This document shows, piece after piece, positions 1-8,869 of a stretch of DNA of 64,000 bases. The position numbers and the translations under genes are program-made. The notes under the pieces are model-generated. The model searched no databases, had not been told where the DNA came from, and saw only the letters and a list, made by a program, of their open reading frames with translations. Source of the DNA: Bacillus pumilus (GTDB taxonomy: Bacteria; Bacillota; Bacilli; Bacillales; Bacillaceae); contig NZ_LT906438.1 in NCBI RefSeq assembly GCF_900186955.1, positions 3,791,668 to 3,855,667 of the forward strand, read 5' to 3'. How positions within the stretch are numbered: the stretch's first letter is position 1; each line of letters starts with the position of its first letter.

Positions 1-950
1 TAGTCATCGGTAAAGCTTCCCGTATCATTGAAATACTTCACACTTCGCTTGATCAAATCGCCCGTTTGGAAAACGGTGCTGCTGTTGATATTGCGATGTT
101 GATATTGGATGCGGTGGTCTTTTTGATTGGCTTCAAGGCGGCTTGTGCCATCTGTGTACACCGTTCGGTTTAAATTAGACTCCTCGCCGACTAGACTCGG
201 ATCCGTAAACAAAGCGTCCTTGAATTTGCTTGTCTTAATCGTTTCGATAAAGAACATTTTTGCTTCAAGCTGCTTTTGCTTTCTCGGAAGGAGGAAATCT
301 CGTTTCGAATTCGCTGAGAATGTATAGAGATCATAGTGCGGCATCTCGTTTTGAGCGGCTGCGATACTGTCCATGAGATTCCGATAGTTAGCGGATTCTA
401 TTGTCAGCTCAAGCACCGTTTCCTTGCTGTATGAAACCAAATAAACTTTCTTATTGGCCTTGTCCTGCTGGGAGAACGGCACAATCATCCGGTCAAACGA
501 ATTGTATTCAATGGACTTATTCGGCCATTTAAACAACGCTTGGAAAATATCAATCGGAATCGGGTCATTGAACACAAGATCCAATGTCTTCCCCTGTCCT
601 CCGCTTCCATAGAAGAAATTCTTAAATTTCTGCTCCGAATATTGATCTGACACATCCGAAATCTCTTTCACATCCCAAAGGCTCACATCATTCCAGAAGT
701 TTTGAAAGAGTTCCTTTTGATCCACTTTAAAATGCTCCCCATTTGAATGGATGAACATCTCCCGCGGCTTCACGACATCAATGAGGCTTCTAGGCTCATC
801 GCTTGATATCTTCTTCGTTTCCACGACCTGAGTGCCGGCATCTGCCTGGTCCTGCATGACGGGCTGGAACATCCAAATATTCCACGTAAACACAAGACTG
901 ATCGCAATTAGGATTGTCAATATTATGGTTTTAAAGGTCTCACGCTTCAT
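1..950 (-). CDS. walH: WalH (YycH), regulator of WalK, 3' end cut by window edge
   Basis: Membrane-anchored extracytoplasmic protein that restrains the WalK sensor kinase in Bacillus. The frame is open from an ATG at 950 to the window edge, about 316 codons of an expected ~455. The start reads MKRETFKTIILTILIAISL, a short basic stretch followed by one membrane segment (about residues 8-25), and the rest is outside the cell. The start codon lies inside the last codons of walK (11-nt overlap), so the two are translationally coupled in the walRKHI operon. Identification rests on recalled similarity and on gene order; the C-terminus and walI are outside the window. Confidence 0.9.
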   Translation of the reverse strand, partial: MKRETFKTIILTILIAISLVFTWNIWMFQPVMQDQADAGTQVVETKKISSDEPRSLIDVVKPREMFIHSNGEHFKVDQKELFQNFWNDVSLWDVKEISDVSDQYSEQKFKNFFYGSGGQGKTLDLVFNDPIPIDIFQALFKWPNKSIEYNSFDRMIVPFSQQDKANKKVYLVSYSKETVLELTIESANYRNLMDSIAAAQNEMPHYDLYTFSANSKRDFLLPRKQKQLEAKMFFIETIKTSKFKDALFTDPSLVGEESNLNRTVYTDGTSRLEANQKDHRIQYQHRNINSSTVFQTGDLIKRSVKYFNDTGSFTDD

Positions 951-2778
951 CCCAATCATCCTCTTGTTCTTCATTGTACGGAAGGGTAAAGGTCACTGTT
1001 GTTCCTTTTCCTTCAATGCTGTCAGCCCAAATATCTCCGCCATGAGCCTGAACCATTTCTTTTGCAATCGCAAGGCCTAGGCCGGTTCCGCCAAGTTTTC
1101 TTGTTCTCGCCTTATCCACTCGATAAAAACGTTCAAAGATTTTATCCATATCCTTCTTCGGAATACCGATCCCTTCATCTTTGACGCTGAATAATACAAG
1201 GCCATTCTCCTCATCCAGATCAACGGTAAACGTGATATGTCCACCCTCTGGAGAGTATTTCATAGCATTGGAAATGATATTATCGAGCACCTGTGTGATT
1301 TTATCTTGATCGATTTCCACATATATTTCACGCTGCGGAAGATTGCGGATAAAATCGACATGCTGCTCTTTCGTCATTTCAAAACGATCAATGACCAATG
1401 AGATAAACTTGATAAAATTCGTCCACTCACGGTTGAATTGATAATCCTTGCTATCGAACTTAGACAGCTGCAGCAGGTCATTAACAAGCCGGATCATACG
1501 CTCTGTTTCATTTTGTGTAACACTGAGGAACCTTGGCGCAAGCTCTTTATCACCAATTGCGCCTTCAGCCAGTGCCTCAAGATAGCTTCGCATCGTCGTC
1601 AGCGGTGTGCGCAGTTCATGTGATACGTTTGCGACGAATTCACGGCGTTCTGCATCAATTTTCTCCTGCTCTGTGACGTCGTAAATGACCGCAATTAAAC
1701 CATCAATCTTCCCGTGCTCTTTCTGAATCACTGAGAAATTTACACGCAAAACAGACAGCTGATCTTCGCGTTCGATTTCTATCAGCATGGAATCTTGATT
1801 TTCGACTAAATCTTCAAAGGTATGCGTGTCCTCGAGGCCCAGTAAGGACGTGATCGGCATCTCTAGTGCTGTTTCACGTGAAACATTTAACAGCTCTAAT
1901 GCGGGGCTGTTTAATAGAATAATCGCACCGTTTTGATTCGTTGCGATGACGCCATCCGTCATATAGGCAATGACCGAAGAAAGCTTTTTCCGCTCACCCT
2001 CCGTCATCAGCTGCGCTTCCTCCAGCTCTCTCGTCAGATGGTTAAAGGTTGTCGCAAGCTGGCCAATCTCATCATGTCCATACTTTCGGACCTTTCTGGA
2101 AAAGTTCCCTTTGGCGAGCTCTATCGCTTGCTTTCTCATATCCGAGATTGGGTGTGTAATGGTTCTGAATATGAATATACCAAGTAGAGCGGTTATCCCA
2201 AGGGCGAGCAGCGTTCCCGTTGCCAAAATCGTATTAATGGTTCGCATTTGGTTAAAAACACTTTCCATGGATGAGACCACATAAATGACACCAACGGTTT
2301 CTTGGTTCTCATTTTTCACGGCTGTCGCTGATATGCGGACTCGTTTATTCGATTCTGGGTCATAGAATTTTTTCTCGTAGTCTTTGCCTACTGCGAAAAT
2401 ACGGCTAATGATTTGATCTGTGATTTTCTTGCCGGCAATCTCCTGACTGCCGTTATTCACAGAGGCAATCACCTCTCTGCTTCCGTCAATATAGCTGACT
2501 TCAGAAATTTCATTAGACTCATCTTTGTTGTTAAAGTCGTTTAATATCTTTTGAGCATCCTCTTTTAATTCTGCCTTGCTTTTCGATGAATCTTGTTCTA
2601 GGTAATACGATAACGAGTAGATTCGCTGATTCAAGGAATTATCATATGAATTAATTAAGGACTGCTCTAGCTGCTTCACAAAGTACACGCCAATGATCTG
2701 CATGGCGACGATGATCAGCAGCACGTAAATTAAGGTCAATTTAAAGTGAATCGAGCGAAAAAAACCTACTTTATTCAT
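940..2778 (-). CDS. walK: Sensor histidine kinase WalK (YycG)
   Basis: Essential membrane kinase that phosphorylates WalR and controls cell-wall autolysin genes. 612 residues, the usual length. Order of domains: TM1 (about 9-30), extracellular Cache/PAS-like domain, TM2 (about 183-203), HAMP (about 204-256), cytoplasmic PAS (about 265-370), HisKA with the phospho-acceptor His in SHELRTP (about residue 391), then HATPase_c with N-box NIISNAMKYS, G1 DEGIGIP and G2 GTGLGLA. It follows walR by 7 nt and overlaps walH by 11 nt. The coding sequence also contains a parS-like palindrome at 1870-1885. Confidence 0.97.
   Translation of the reverse strand: MNKVGFFRSIHFKLTLIYVLLIIVAMQIIGVYFVKQLEQSLINSYDNSLNQRIYSLSYYLEQDSSKSKAELKEDAQKILNDFNNKDESNEISEVSYIDGSREVIASVNNGSQEIAGKKITDQIISRIFAVGKDYEKKFYDPESNKRVRISATAVKNENQETVGVIYVVSSMESVFNQMRTINTILATGTLLALGITALLGIFIFRTITHPISDMRKQAIELAKGNFSRKVRKYGHDEIGQLATTFNHLTRELEEAQLMTEGERKKLSSVIAYMTDGVIATNQNGAIILLNSPALELLNVSRETALEMPITSLLGLEDTHTFEDLVENQDSMLIEIEREDQLSVLRVNFSVIQKEHGKIDGLIAVIYDVTEQEKIDAERREFVANVSHELRTPLTTMRSYLEALAEGAIGDKELAPRFLSVTQNETERMIRLVNDLLQLSKFDSKDYQFNREWTNFIKFISLVIDRFEMTKEQHVDFIRNLPQREIYVEIDQDKITQVLDNIISNAMKYSPEGGHITFTVDLDEENGLVLFSVKDEGIGIPKKDMDKIFERFYRVDKARTRKLGGTGLGLAIAKEMVQAHGGDIWADSIEGKGTTVTFTLPYNEEQEDDWDEA
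1870..1885. promoter_or_regulatory. parS-like ParB (Spo0J) binding site inside walK
   Basis: TGTTTCACGTGAAACA, a perfect 16-bp palindrome that differs from the Bacillus parS consensus TGTTNCACGTGAAACA only in the form tolerated there. It is an origin-proximal site about 51 kb from spo0J. Binding is inferred from sequence alone. Confidence 0.7.
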
Positions 2779-2785
2779 AAGAATC

Positions 2786-3493
2786 TTAGTCCTGCTCTGG
2801 GTTTCTTAAATAGTAGCCGACGCCTCGTCTTGTCACGATCCAGCTCGGGTGGCTAGGGTTGTCTTCAATTTTCTCACGAAGACGGCGGACGGTGACGTCT
2901 ACTGTACGGACATCCCCGAAGTAATCGTAGCCCCATACGGTTTGCAGCAAGTGCTCACGTGTCATAACCTGTCCGATATGTTTCGCTAAGTAATGAAGCA
3001 ATTCGAACTCACGGTGTGTCAATTCAATCGTTTCCTCGCGCTTAGACACCACATACGCATCTGGATAAATGACAAGTGATCCAATTTCAATATCATTTGA
3101 TTCAGATTCTTCCTCTGTCTGCGGTGTAGCAATTTGTCTTCTTAAATTCGCTTTCACACGGGCAAGCAGTTCGCGCGTGCTAAATGGCTTCGTCACATAA
3201 TCATCTGCGCCAAGCTCAAGACCGATGACTTTATCAATTTCAGAGTCTTTTGCTGTCAGCATGATAATCGGCATGTCATATTTCTTTCTCACTTCACGGC
3301 ATACCTCAACGCCATCTTTGTTCGGTAGCATAATGTCGAGCAGAATAATGTCCGGTTTGATTTCTTCTACCATTTCAAGGGCTTCATTGCCGTCATATGC
3401 ACAATGAACCTCATAGCCCTCTTTTCTTAAGTTAAACTCCAATATATCAGCAATCGGTTTTTCATCATCTACGACAAGAATCTTTTTTTCCAT
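2786..3493 (-). CDS. walR: Response regulator WalR (YycF)
   Basis: OmpR/PhoB-type response regulator of the essential WalRK system, activating cell-wall hydrolase genes. Receiver domain about 1-115 with acidic pocket VVDDE, phospho-acceptor Asp in LLDIMLP (about residue 53), Thr in MLTAKD and Lys in VTKPF. The winged-helix DNA-binding domain is about 130-233. An ATG further upstream (3520) exists, but AGGAGG sits 7-8 nt before the ATG at 3493, giving 235 residues, the length of the B. subtilis protein. First gene of walRKH. Confidence 0.97.
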   Translation of the reverse strand: MEKKILVVDDEKPIADILEFNLRKEGYEVHCAYDGNEALEMVEEIKPDIILLDIMLPNKDGVEVCREVRKKYDMPIIMLTAKDSEIDKVIGLELGADDYVTKPFSTRELLARVKANLRRQIATPQTEEESESNDIEIGSLVIYPDAYVVSKREETIELTHREFELLHYLAKHIGQVMTREHLLQTVWGYDYFGDVRTVDVTVRRLREKIEDNPSHPSWIVTRRGVGYYLRNPEQD

Positions 3494-3587
3494 TGTGATT
3501 TCCTCCTGCATTTTTAGCATCTATGTCATTCCATTTTTGCATGTCTCATCAGACCTTTTTCATTTGAGCAAAAAAGGTTCACTGTCT

Positions 3588-3616
3588 ATTATAACGTTTT
3601 ACGTGGCAAAGATAAA
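3588..3616 (-). promoter_or_regulatory. Likely sigma-A promoter of walR
   Basis: Minus strand: -35 TTTATC (3616-3611), 17-nt spacer, -10 TATAAT (3593-3588), about 95 nt before the walR start. Perfect -10, weak -35. Confidence 0.55.
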
Positions 3617-3697
3617 AATAATAACGGCTTTCTTTTCTAGCAATCGTTGGATAGGAAGACGATACTCAAAAAAATGATGGTTTTTTTCCTTTTTTAT

Positions 3698-3725
3698 TGA
3701 AACTTTTCCAGTCACTGATCGTCTA
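3698..3725 (+). promoter_or_regulatory. ECF-sigma-type promoter with no coding gene behind it
   Basis: -35 TGAAAC (3698-3703), 16-nt spacer, -10 CGTCTA (3720-3725). This is the pattern recognised by Bacillus ECF sigma factors (sigma M/X/W/V group). It points right, away from walR, towards a hairpin terminator only about 30 nt downstream of the predicted start. A sigV homologue is encoded in this window at 38255-38749. Confidence 0.55.
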
Positions 3726-3730
3726 TATAG

Positions 3731-3789
3731 ATGTAACGTCTTCTTCTTATGGAGCCGGGCCCTACCTAGGTCCGGCTTCTCCCTTTTTA
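3731..3789 (+). ncRNA. Candidate short RNA between an ECF-type promoter and a terminator
   Basis: Transcription from the promoter at 3698-3725 would begin near 3731. A GC-rich hairpin follows: arm 3753-3761 pairs with 3769-3777 over 9 bp, or GGAG-CCGG (3751-3758) pairs with CCGG and CTCC (to 3782). Five T residues at 3784-3788 follow. No ORF with a ribosome binding site lies in it. The product would be about 55-60 nt, mostly terminator. It may be a real small RNA or only a short abortive transcript. Confidence 0.4.
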
Positions 3790-3802
3790 TGCCTTCTTTT
3801 CA

Positions 3803-3838
3803 TAAAATAAAAACGCACCTGCGATTGCAGATGCGTTT
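3803..3838 (-). terminator. Terminator of the tRNA operon
   Basis: Minus strand hairpin with arms 3838-3827 and 3822-3811 (AAACGCA-TCTGC against GCAGG-TGCGTTT, 4-nt loop) followed by a T-rich tract. It lies directly after tRNA-Phe. Confidence 0.85.
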
Positions 3839-3843
3839 GGAAG

Positions 3844-3916
<73 letters not shown>

Positions 3917-3943
3917 ATCATCAAAAAGATGAATAAGTATAAA

Positions 3944-4020
3944 TGGCGGTCCGGACGGGACTCGAACCCGCGACCTCCTGCGTGACAGGCAGGCATTCTA
4001 ACCAACTGAACTACCGGACC
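3944..4020 (-). tRNA. tRNA-Asp (GTC)
   Basis: 77 nt with encoded CCA. Acceptor stem GGTCCGG/CCGGACC, discriminator G as usual for Asp, anticodon loop CTGTCAC in stem CCTGC/GCAGG (anticodon GTC). Confidence 0.97.
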
Positions 4021-4101
4021 TCAGTAACTTGCCCGAAAAAGCAATCGTGGTGCTCTTCCAAGCAAGTGAGGAAAAATTAGCTTAACGCTAAAGTAAATCA
4101 A

Positions 4102-4173
4102 TGACCCGTACGGGATTCGAACCCGTGTTACCGCCGTGAAAGGGCGGTGTCTTAACCGCTTGACCAACGGGCC
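4102..4173 (-). tRNA. tRNA-Glu (TTC)
   Basis: 72 nt without encoded CCA. Acceptor stem GGCCCGT/ACGGGTC with one G-T wobble, discriminator A, anticodon loop CTTTCAC in stem CCGCC/GGCGG (anticodon TTC). Confidence 0.97.
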
Positions 4174-4179
4174 AATACA

Positions 4180-4255
4180 TGGTGAGCCATGAAGGACTCG
4201 AACCTTCGACCCTCTGATTAAAAGTCAGATGCTCTACCAACTGAGCTAATGGCTC
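4180..4255 (-). tRNA. tRNA-Lys (TTT)
   Basis: 76 nt with encoded CCA. Acceptor stem GAGCCAT/ATGGCTC, anticodon loop CTTTTAA in stem TCTGA/TCAGA (anticodon TTT). First gene of the four-tRNA operon. Confidence 0.97.
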
Positions 4256-4369
4256 TCGGTTTGTGAAAAGTAATTCTGAAGAAGTTGTATTGCGTCAAAC
4301 CAATCGCTTTAAAAAAGCTGGAACATCGCATCCTAACAAGTTTCAGAGACCTTTGCAACAACGAGATTT

Positions 4370-4399
4370 ATAATATCATAGAGTAATTACATATGGCAA
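4370..4399 (-). promoter_or_regulatory. Likely promoter of the tRNA operon
   Basis: Minus strand -35 TTGCCA (4399-4394), 18-nt spacer, -10 TATTAT (4375-4370), about 115 nt before tRNA-Lys. The rest of 4256-4597 shows no gene; it should also hold the promoter of the redoxin gene, which I could not place. Confidence 0.5.
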
Positions 4400-4597
4400 T
4401 ACGTTTTTCGACATTTTTTTAAAAAAAGTGTCGGATTTGAAATCTCCTGCCAAATCCCTTCTACTTGCAACCGCCTTCATTTTCACTGCCTCTTTTCATG
4501 ACCTCTGCCTATTCAAGCACATAGAAACGTTTTAGACCGCCCGAAATTGGTTATACATGAAACAAGTGACATTGTGATTGAAAAAGGAGGAAGCAGT

Positions 4598-5122
4598 ATG
4601 AGTTCATTCAAATTAGGAGATAAAATGCCCAATTTTTCACTTCCAACCATTCAGGGCGAACATATTGATTTTCACAAACATTTAGAGGAGCATCAAAGCT
4701 GGCACCTCATCGTCTTCTTTAGAGGCTCATGGTGCCCAGTATGTGTAGAAGAATTGAAAGAGCTCGAACAGCAGCAGCCATACTTTCAAGACAAGGATAT
4801 CCACTTAATGGCGATTTCAACGGATCATTCTGATGACTTGAAGGAATTTGCCGATAAAGAAGGACTATCCTTCCCAATCATGTCTGACAAGGACCTCACT
4901 TCATTAAAAGCATATGAAGTCCACTATCACGGAGAAGATGCTCCTTATGAAGATCACGGAGTGCACGGGGAACCTGCCTATTTCTTATTAAACGAAAAGG
5001 GCCAAGTCCTCTATCAGCAAAGACAAACAAGTCCGTTTGGCAGACCGCATGCCAACGAACTGCGCAAAATCATTCAGTACATCCGCAAAAACTTAAAAGG
5101 CCAATATAAAAGCGTGAAATAA
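4598..5122 (+). CDS. AhpC/TSA-type peroxiredoxin-like (redoxin) protein
   Basis: Thioredoxin-fold redoxin of 174 residues, probably a cytoplasmic thiol peroxidase or thiol-disulfide oxidoreductase. The redox centre is FRGSWCPVC (about residues 43-51), a CxxC placed as in peroxiredoxin-like members of the AhpC/TSA family. LMAISTDHSDDL and GEPAYFLLNEKG follow, as in this family. An ATG at 4547 is in frame, but AAAGGAGG stands just before the ATG at 4598, so that start is chosen. Single-gene unit ended by a strong hairpin. The physiological substrate cannot be told from sequence. Confidence 0.85.
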   Translation: MSSFKLGDKMPNFSLPTIQGEHIDFHKHLEEHQSWHLIVFFRGSWCPVCVEELKELEQQQPYFQDKDIHLMAISTDHSDDLKEFADKEGLSFPIMSDKDLTSLKAYEVHYHGEDAPYEDHGVHGEPAYFLLNEKGQVLYQQRQTSPFGRPHANELRKIIQYIRKNLKGQYKSVK

Positions 5123-5154
5123 GAAAGAAGCCCTCATGACGAGGGCTTCTTTTA
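5123..5154 (+). terminator. Terminator after the redoxin gene, usable from both sides
   Basis: GAAGCCCTC (5127-5135), 5-nt loop, GAGGGCTTC (5141-5149), then TTTT. It sits between convergent genes, and the minus-strand reading serves the 5152-6510 operon. Confidence 0.85.
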
Positions 5155-5361
5155 TGAATTCCTTTTATGATATATCCAGTCTGCGACGAAAAACACAAGA
5201 AGACCCGACATGAGAATCACAAAAGTGACGGGTGGTTTATCATCTTGGAAATAAGAGTACAGCGAATGTCCTCCTAATGCGAGAAGATAAAAGATAAATG
5301 CCGGCCCAGCTGCTTTATGTGCATTCGCTTGTTCTTTTTTCGTACTTTTTTTGAAAAACAT
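5152..5361 (-). CDS. Small two-helix membrane protein, unknown function
   Basis: 69 residues with two hydrophobic segments (about 20-36 and 46-62) between charged ends (FFKKSTKKEQ and HKRNS). Not recognised. The start has a ribosome binding site (AAAGGGG) and follows the DUF418 gene by 15 nt, so the two form an operon ended by the hairpin at 5123-5154. Codon use is like its neighbours. A role linked to the upstream membrane protein is only a guess. Confidence 0.6.
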   Translation of the reverse strand: MFFKKSTKKEQANAHKAAGPAFIFYLLALGGHSLYSYFQDDKPPVTFVILMSGLLVFFVADWIYHKRNS

Positions 5362-5376
5362 TGTAACGATTCCCCT

Positions 5377-6510
5377 TTATGCTGCTTTCTTCTTCGTCAC
5401 CCGGCGAAGTGCCTGCGAACGAATATATTCCATTGGACCAATTCTCCAAACCTTTAGACAACATGCTGATATGGCGATTTGCAGAAGAGAAATGAGCAGC
5501 CATGCCAATACGATAAGAGGGGCGTTGATTTGCCCGCCAAGACCCAATCCCCAGCTATAAAAAAGAACCGAGCAGATGACATTTTGCAGGATGTAACAGC
5601 TGAGCGCCATTTTCCCTACATATTCAAACCAATTCCACATGAACCATGACTCCGTGTGAGCCAAGAGCTTCGCAATAACAGCGATATAGAAAAGAGAGAG
5701 GAATGGCGAAAACGCATAGCGCACAACGAATTCCACTAGTTCGTTCGGAACGAAGACAAGTGCATTCAGCGGCAAACCCACCCACAGACCGATTCGGAAT
5801 AATCTTTTCCGTAGAGATTGCCCGCGTTCGTTTGCATAAAAAACACCGGCTCTCATCATCCGCACACCTAATAAAAACAGAAATGTGTTCATTGGAATGA
5901 TAAAGATCGCTTCCCCCCGGTACATGAAAAAGTGTTGTAATCGTTCTTGAACCTGTGAGATCCATGTCTCTGGTAGTTGCTCTTCCAGCGCCGGTTCACT
6001 GCTTTGATCATACGATTCTGTTTCCATTTCAGAGAGGGCGAACACCATCAGACAGGACAGAACAAGCAGATGAATGACTCCAGAGAAGATCATGCCTCTT
6101 TTGATACGCTTGCTCCCTCCTCGCACAATAAATGCCACAAGCAAACCGGTGACAGCGTAACTCATGAGCACATCATATTCCATCACAAGTGCAAAATGGA
6201 CAAAGCCTTCGATAAATAAAAATAAAAGAATCCATAAATATGTACCCGGCCAAGGCGTGTTTTTTCTTTTGGCCTGCTGGTATTTGAGCTCTAGCCCTAC
6301 ACCGAACATGATAGTGAGCAGCGAGAGCATTTTCCCATAGACGAACATGGAAACAAGGCTTTCTAGAAAACTGCCATTCTCATATTCATCTGCAATCTGA
6401 TCTGTCGCAAAGGTATCCCCTGCATAGGCAAAAAACCAGACGTTCGTTCCCAATGTGCCTAATATGGCGAAACCTCTTAAAATATCTAATAATCTTATTC
6501 TTTCTTTCAC
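5377..6510 (-). CDS. DUF418 family membrane protein (YxaH/YrkO/YeiB type)
   Basis: Integral membrane protein of 377 residues with about 9-10 hydrophobic segments. The N-terminal RIRLLDILRGFAILGTLGTN is the hallmark of the YeiB/DUF418 family, and the C-terminal half (about 200-370, ending near GPMEYIRSQAL) is the DUF418 domain. Starts at GTG 6510, with AAGGAG 8 nt before. Function unknown in general; transport of an undefined substrate has been suggested for the family. Followed at 15 nt by the small membrane protein. Confidence 0.88.
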   Translation of the reverse strand: MKERIRLLDILRGFAILGTLGTNVWFFAYAGDTFATDQIADEYENGSFLESLVSMFVYGKMLSLLTIMFGVGLELKYQQAKRKNTPWPGTYLWILLFLFIEGFVHFALVMEYDVLMSYAVTGLLVAFIVRGGSKRIKRGMIFSGVIHLLVLSCLMVFALSEMETESYDQSSEPALEEQLPETWISQVQERLQHFFMYRGEAIFIIPMNTFLFLLGVRMMRAGVFYANERGQSLRKRLFRIGLWVGLPLNALVFVPNELVEFVVRYAFSPFLSLFYIAVIAKLLAHTESWFMWNWFEYVGKMALSCYILQNVICSVLFYSWGLGLGGQINAPLIVLAWLLISLLQIAISACCLKVWRIGPMEYIRSQALRRVTKKKAA

Positions 6511-6593
6511 TAGAACGCTCCTTCCCCCTATACAGTTATCATATTTTGGTAATGATCGGAAGCTTGTTCTACTGAAATTAAGAAATTTTTAAA

Positions 6594-6632
6594 CAAAAAG
6601 ACACCAGTAAAATGTGAATTTTACTGGTGTCT
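6594..6632 (-). terminator. purA terminator
   Basis: Perfect 14-bp stem AGACACCAGTAAAA with its complement (6599-6612/6619-6632), 6-nt loop, followed on the minus strand by TTTTT, 14 nt after purA. Confidence 0.9.
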
Positions 6633-6645
6633 GATCAGTCTATGA

Positions 6646-7965
<1,320 letters not shown>

Positions 7966-7986
7966 TTATCTCTTTCAAACACATTT

Positions 7987-8015
7987 ATTTTATCAATGCA
8001 AAACGAAAAAGTCAA
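7987..8015 (-). promoter_or_regulatory. purA promoter
   Basis: Minus strand -35 TTGACT (8015-8010), 17-nt spacer, -10 TAAAAT (7992-7987), about 50 nt before the start codon. Confidence 0.8.
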
Positions 8016-8019
8016 CGCG

Positions 8020-8063
8020 AAATCCGAACATTAATATCTCGAAATCAAATTTTGTTCGTTTTA
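8020..8063. promoter_or_regulatory. Paired PurBoxes (PurR operator) upstream of purA
   Basis: AAATCCGAACATT (8020-8032) matches the Bacillus PurBox consensus AWWWCCGAACWWT exactly. An inverted weaker copy with GTTCG core lies at about 8051-8063. The pair sits just upstream of the -35, the arrangement of PurR-repressed, PRPP-relieved promoters. Known for purA in B. subtilis; inferred here. Confidence 0.7.
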
Positions 8064-8151
8064 AATATGAGAAAAAGCGCTTTAATCACTTCTTCAGCGC
8101 TTAAAAAGGGAGATTTTGAGTAAAAACAACAATTTTGATTATTCTTACTTT

Positions 8152-8733
8152 CTATTGATTTTCAATTAAATGAATCATAGAGCTTGCCATAAAATCAGGT
8201 GAGTACGGTCTCCCTGTCCTCAGCCACCATTCAGCTGTTCCAACATAAGCCGAAATGACGAATTGCTTCTGCATGTCGATAGGAACGAGATGCGGATCAG
8301 GCTTTGAGCCTGCAACCCCCTTTACCCCCAAAGAAAAGCTTTCTTCAAAAAAAGCACGAACCGTTCCATGAATATTGAGCTCTCGTCCTCGCTTCAAGAG
8401 AATTTGATACTCCTCTTCGTGTTCTTGCAAATGCTGATAAAATCGAAAAATATACACATATGCCGCATGCTCTTTTTCCAAATTACCTTCTTGTACAGGC
8501 GCAAAAATGGCACATTTCATCACATCAAACATCTCATCCATCACCTGCTGGGCAAGATCAAATTTATCCTCATAATGCTGATAAAAGGTCGTGCGGTGGA
8601 TGCCCGCCACTTTCGTCAAATCCTGTACAGAAATTTTCCCCCATTCTTTCTCGCTTAATAACTGAAATAATGCTTTTCTTAATTGCTGCTTTGATTCCGT
8701 TGCGCGCTTATCCCCTCTGTAGCAGTCCGCCAC
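8152..8733 (-). CDS. TetR/AcrR family transcriptional regulator
   Basis: About 193 residues. N-terminal TetR helix-turn-helix: VQDLTKVAGIHRTTFYQHYEDKFDL (about residues 38-60 from this start), with a variable effector-binding C-terminal half. A TTG at 8763 would add ten residues but has no spaced ribosome binding site and lies in a palindrome, so I prefer GTG 8733 with AAGGGGAG before it. Divergent from the P450 gene, which it probably controls, as TetR regulators commonly do for neighbouring genes. Inducer unknown. Confidence 0.85.
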   Translation of the reverse strand: MADCYRGDKRATESKQQLRKALFQLLSEKEWGKISVQDLTKVAGIHRTTFYQHYEDKFDLAQQVMDEMFDVMKCAIFAPVQEGNLEKEHAAYVYIFRFYQHLQEHEEEYQILLKRGRELNIHGTVRAFFEESFSLGVKGVAGSKPDPHLVPIDMQKQFVISAYVGTAEWWLRTGRPYSPDFMASSMIHLIENQ

Positions 8734-8760
8734 AAGCCGCTCTCCCCTTCCTATTTTCTT

Positions 8761-8783
8761 CAACAGATTTCGCTTTTCTGTTG
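8761..8783. promoter_or_regulatory. Inverted repeat, candidate TetR operator
   Basis: CAACAGA (8761-8767), 9-nt spacer, TCTGTTG (8777-8783): perfect 7-bp arms in the 136-nt region between the divergent TetR and P450 genes. Placement and symmetry suit a TetR-dimer site; binding is inferred. Confidence 0.45.
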
Positions 8784-8869
8784 GTTGAATCCTCCAGGCT
8801 GATGAATTAACTTTAATCTAACACAATGAAAAAAAGGAAGCATCTGACAACCTATAAGGAGTGATGATC

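Noticed and set aside
8734..8763. TTG 8763 as start of the TetR regulator
   Set aside because: No Shine-Dalgarno at proper distance and it falls in the palindrome; GTG 8733 has a good site.
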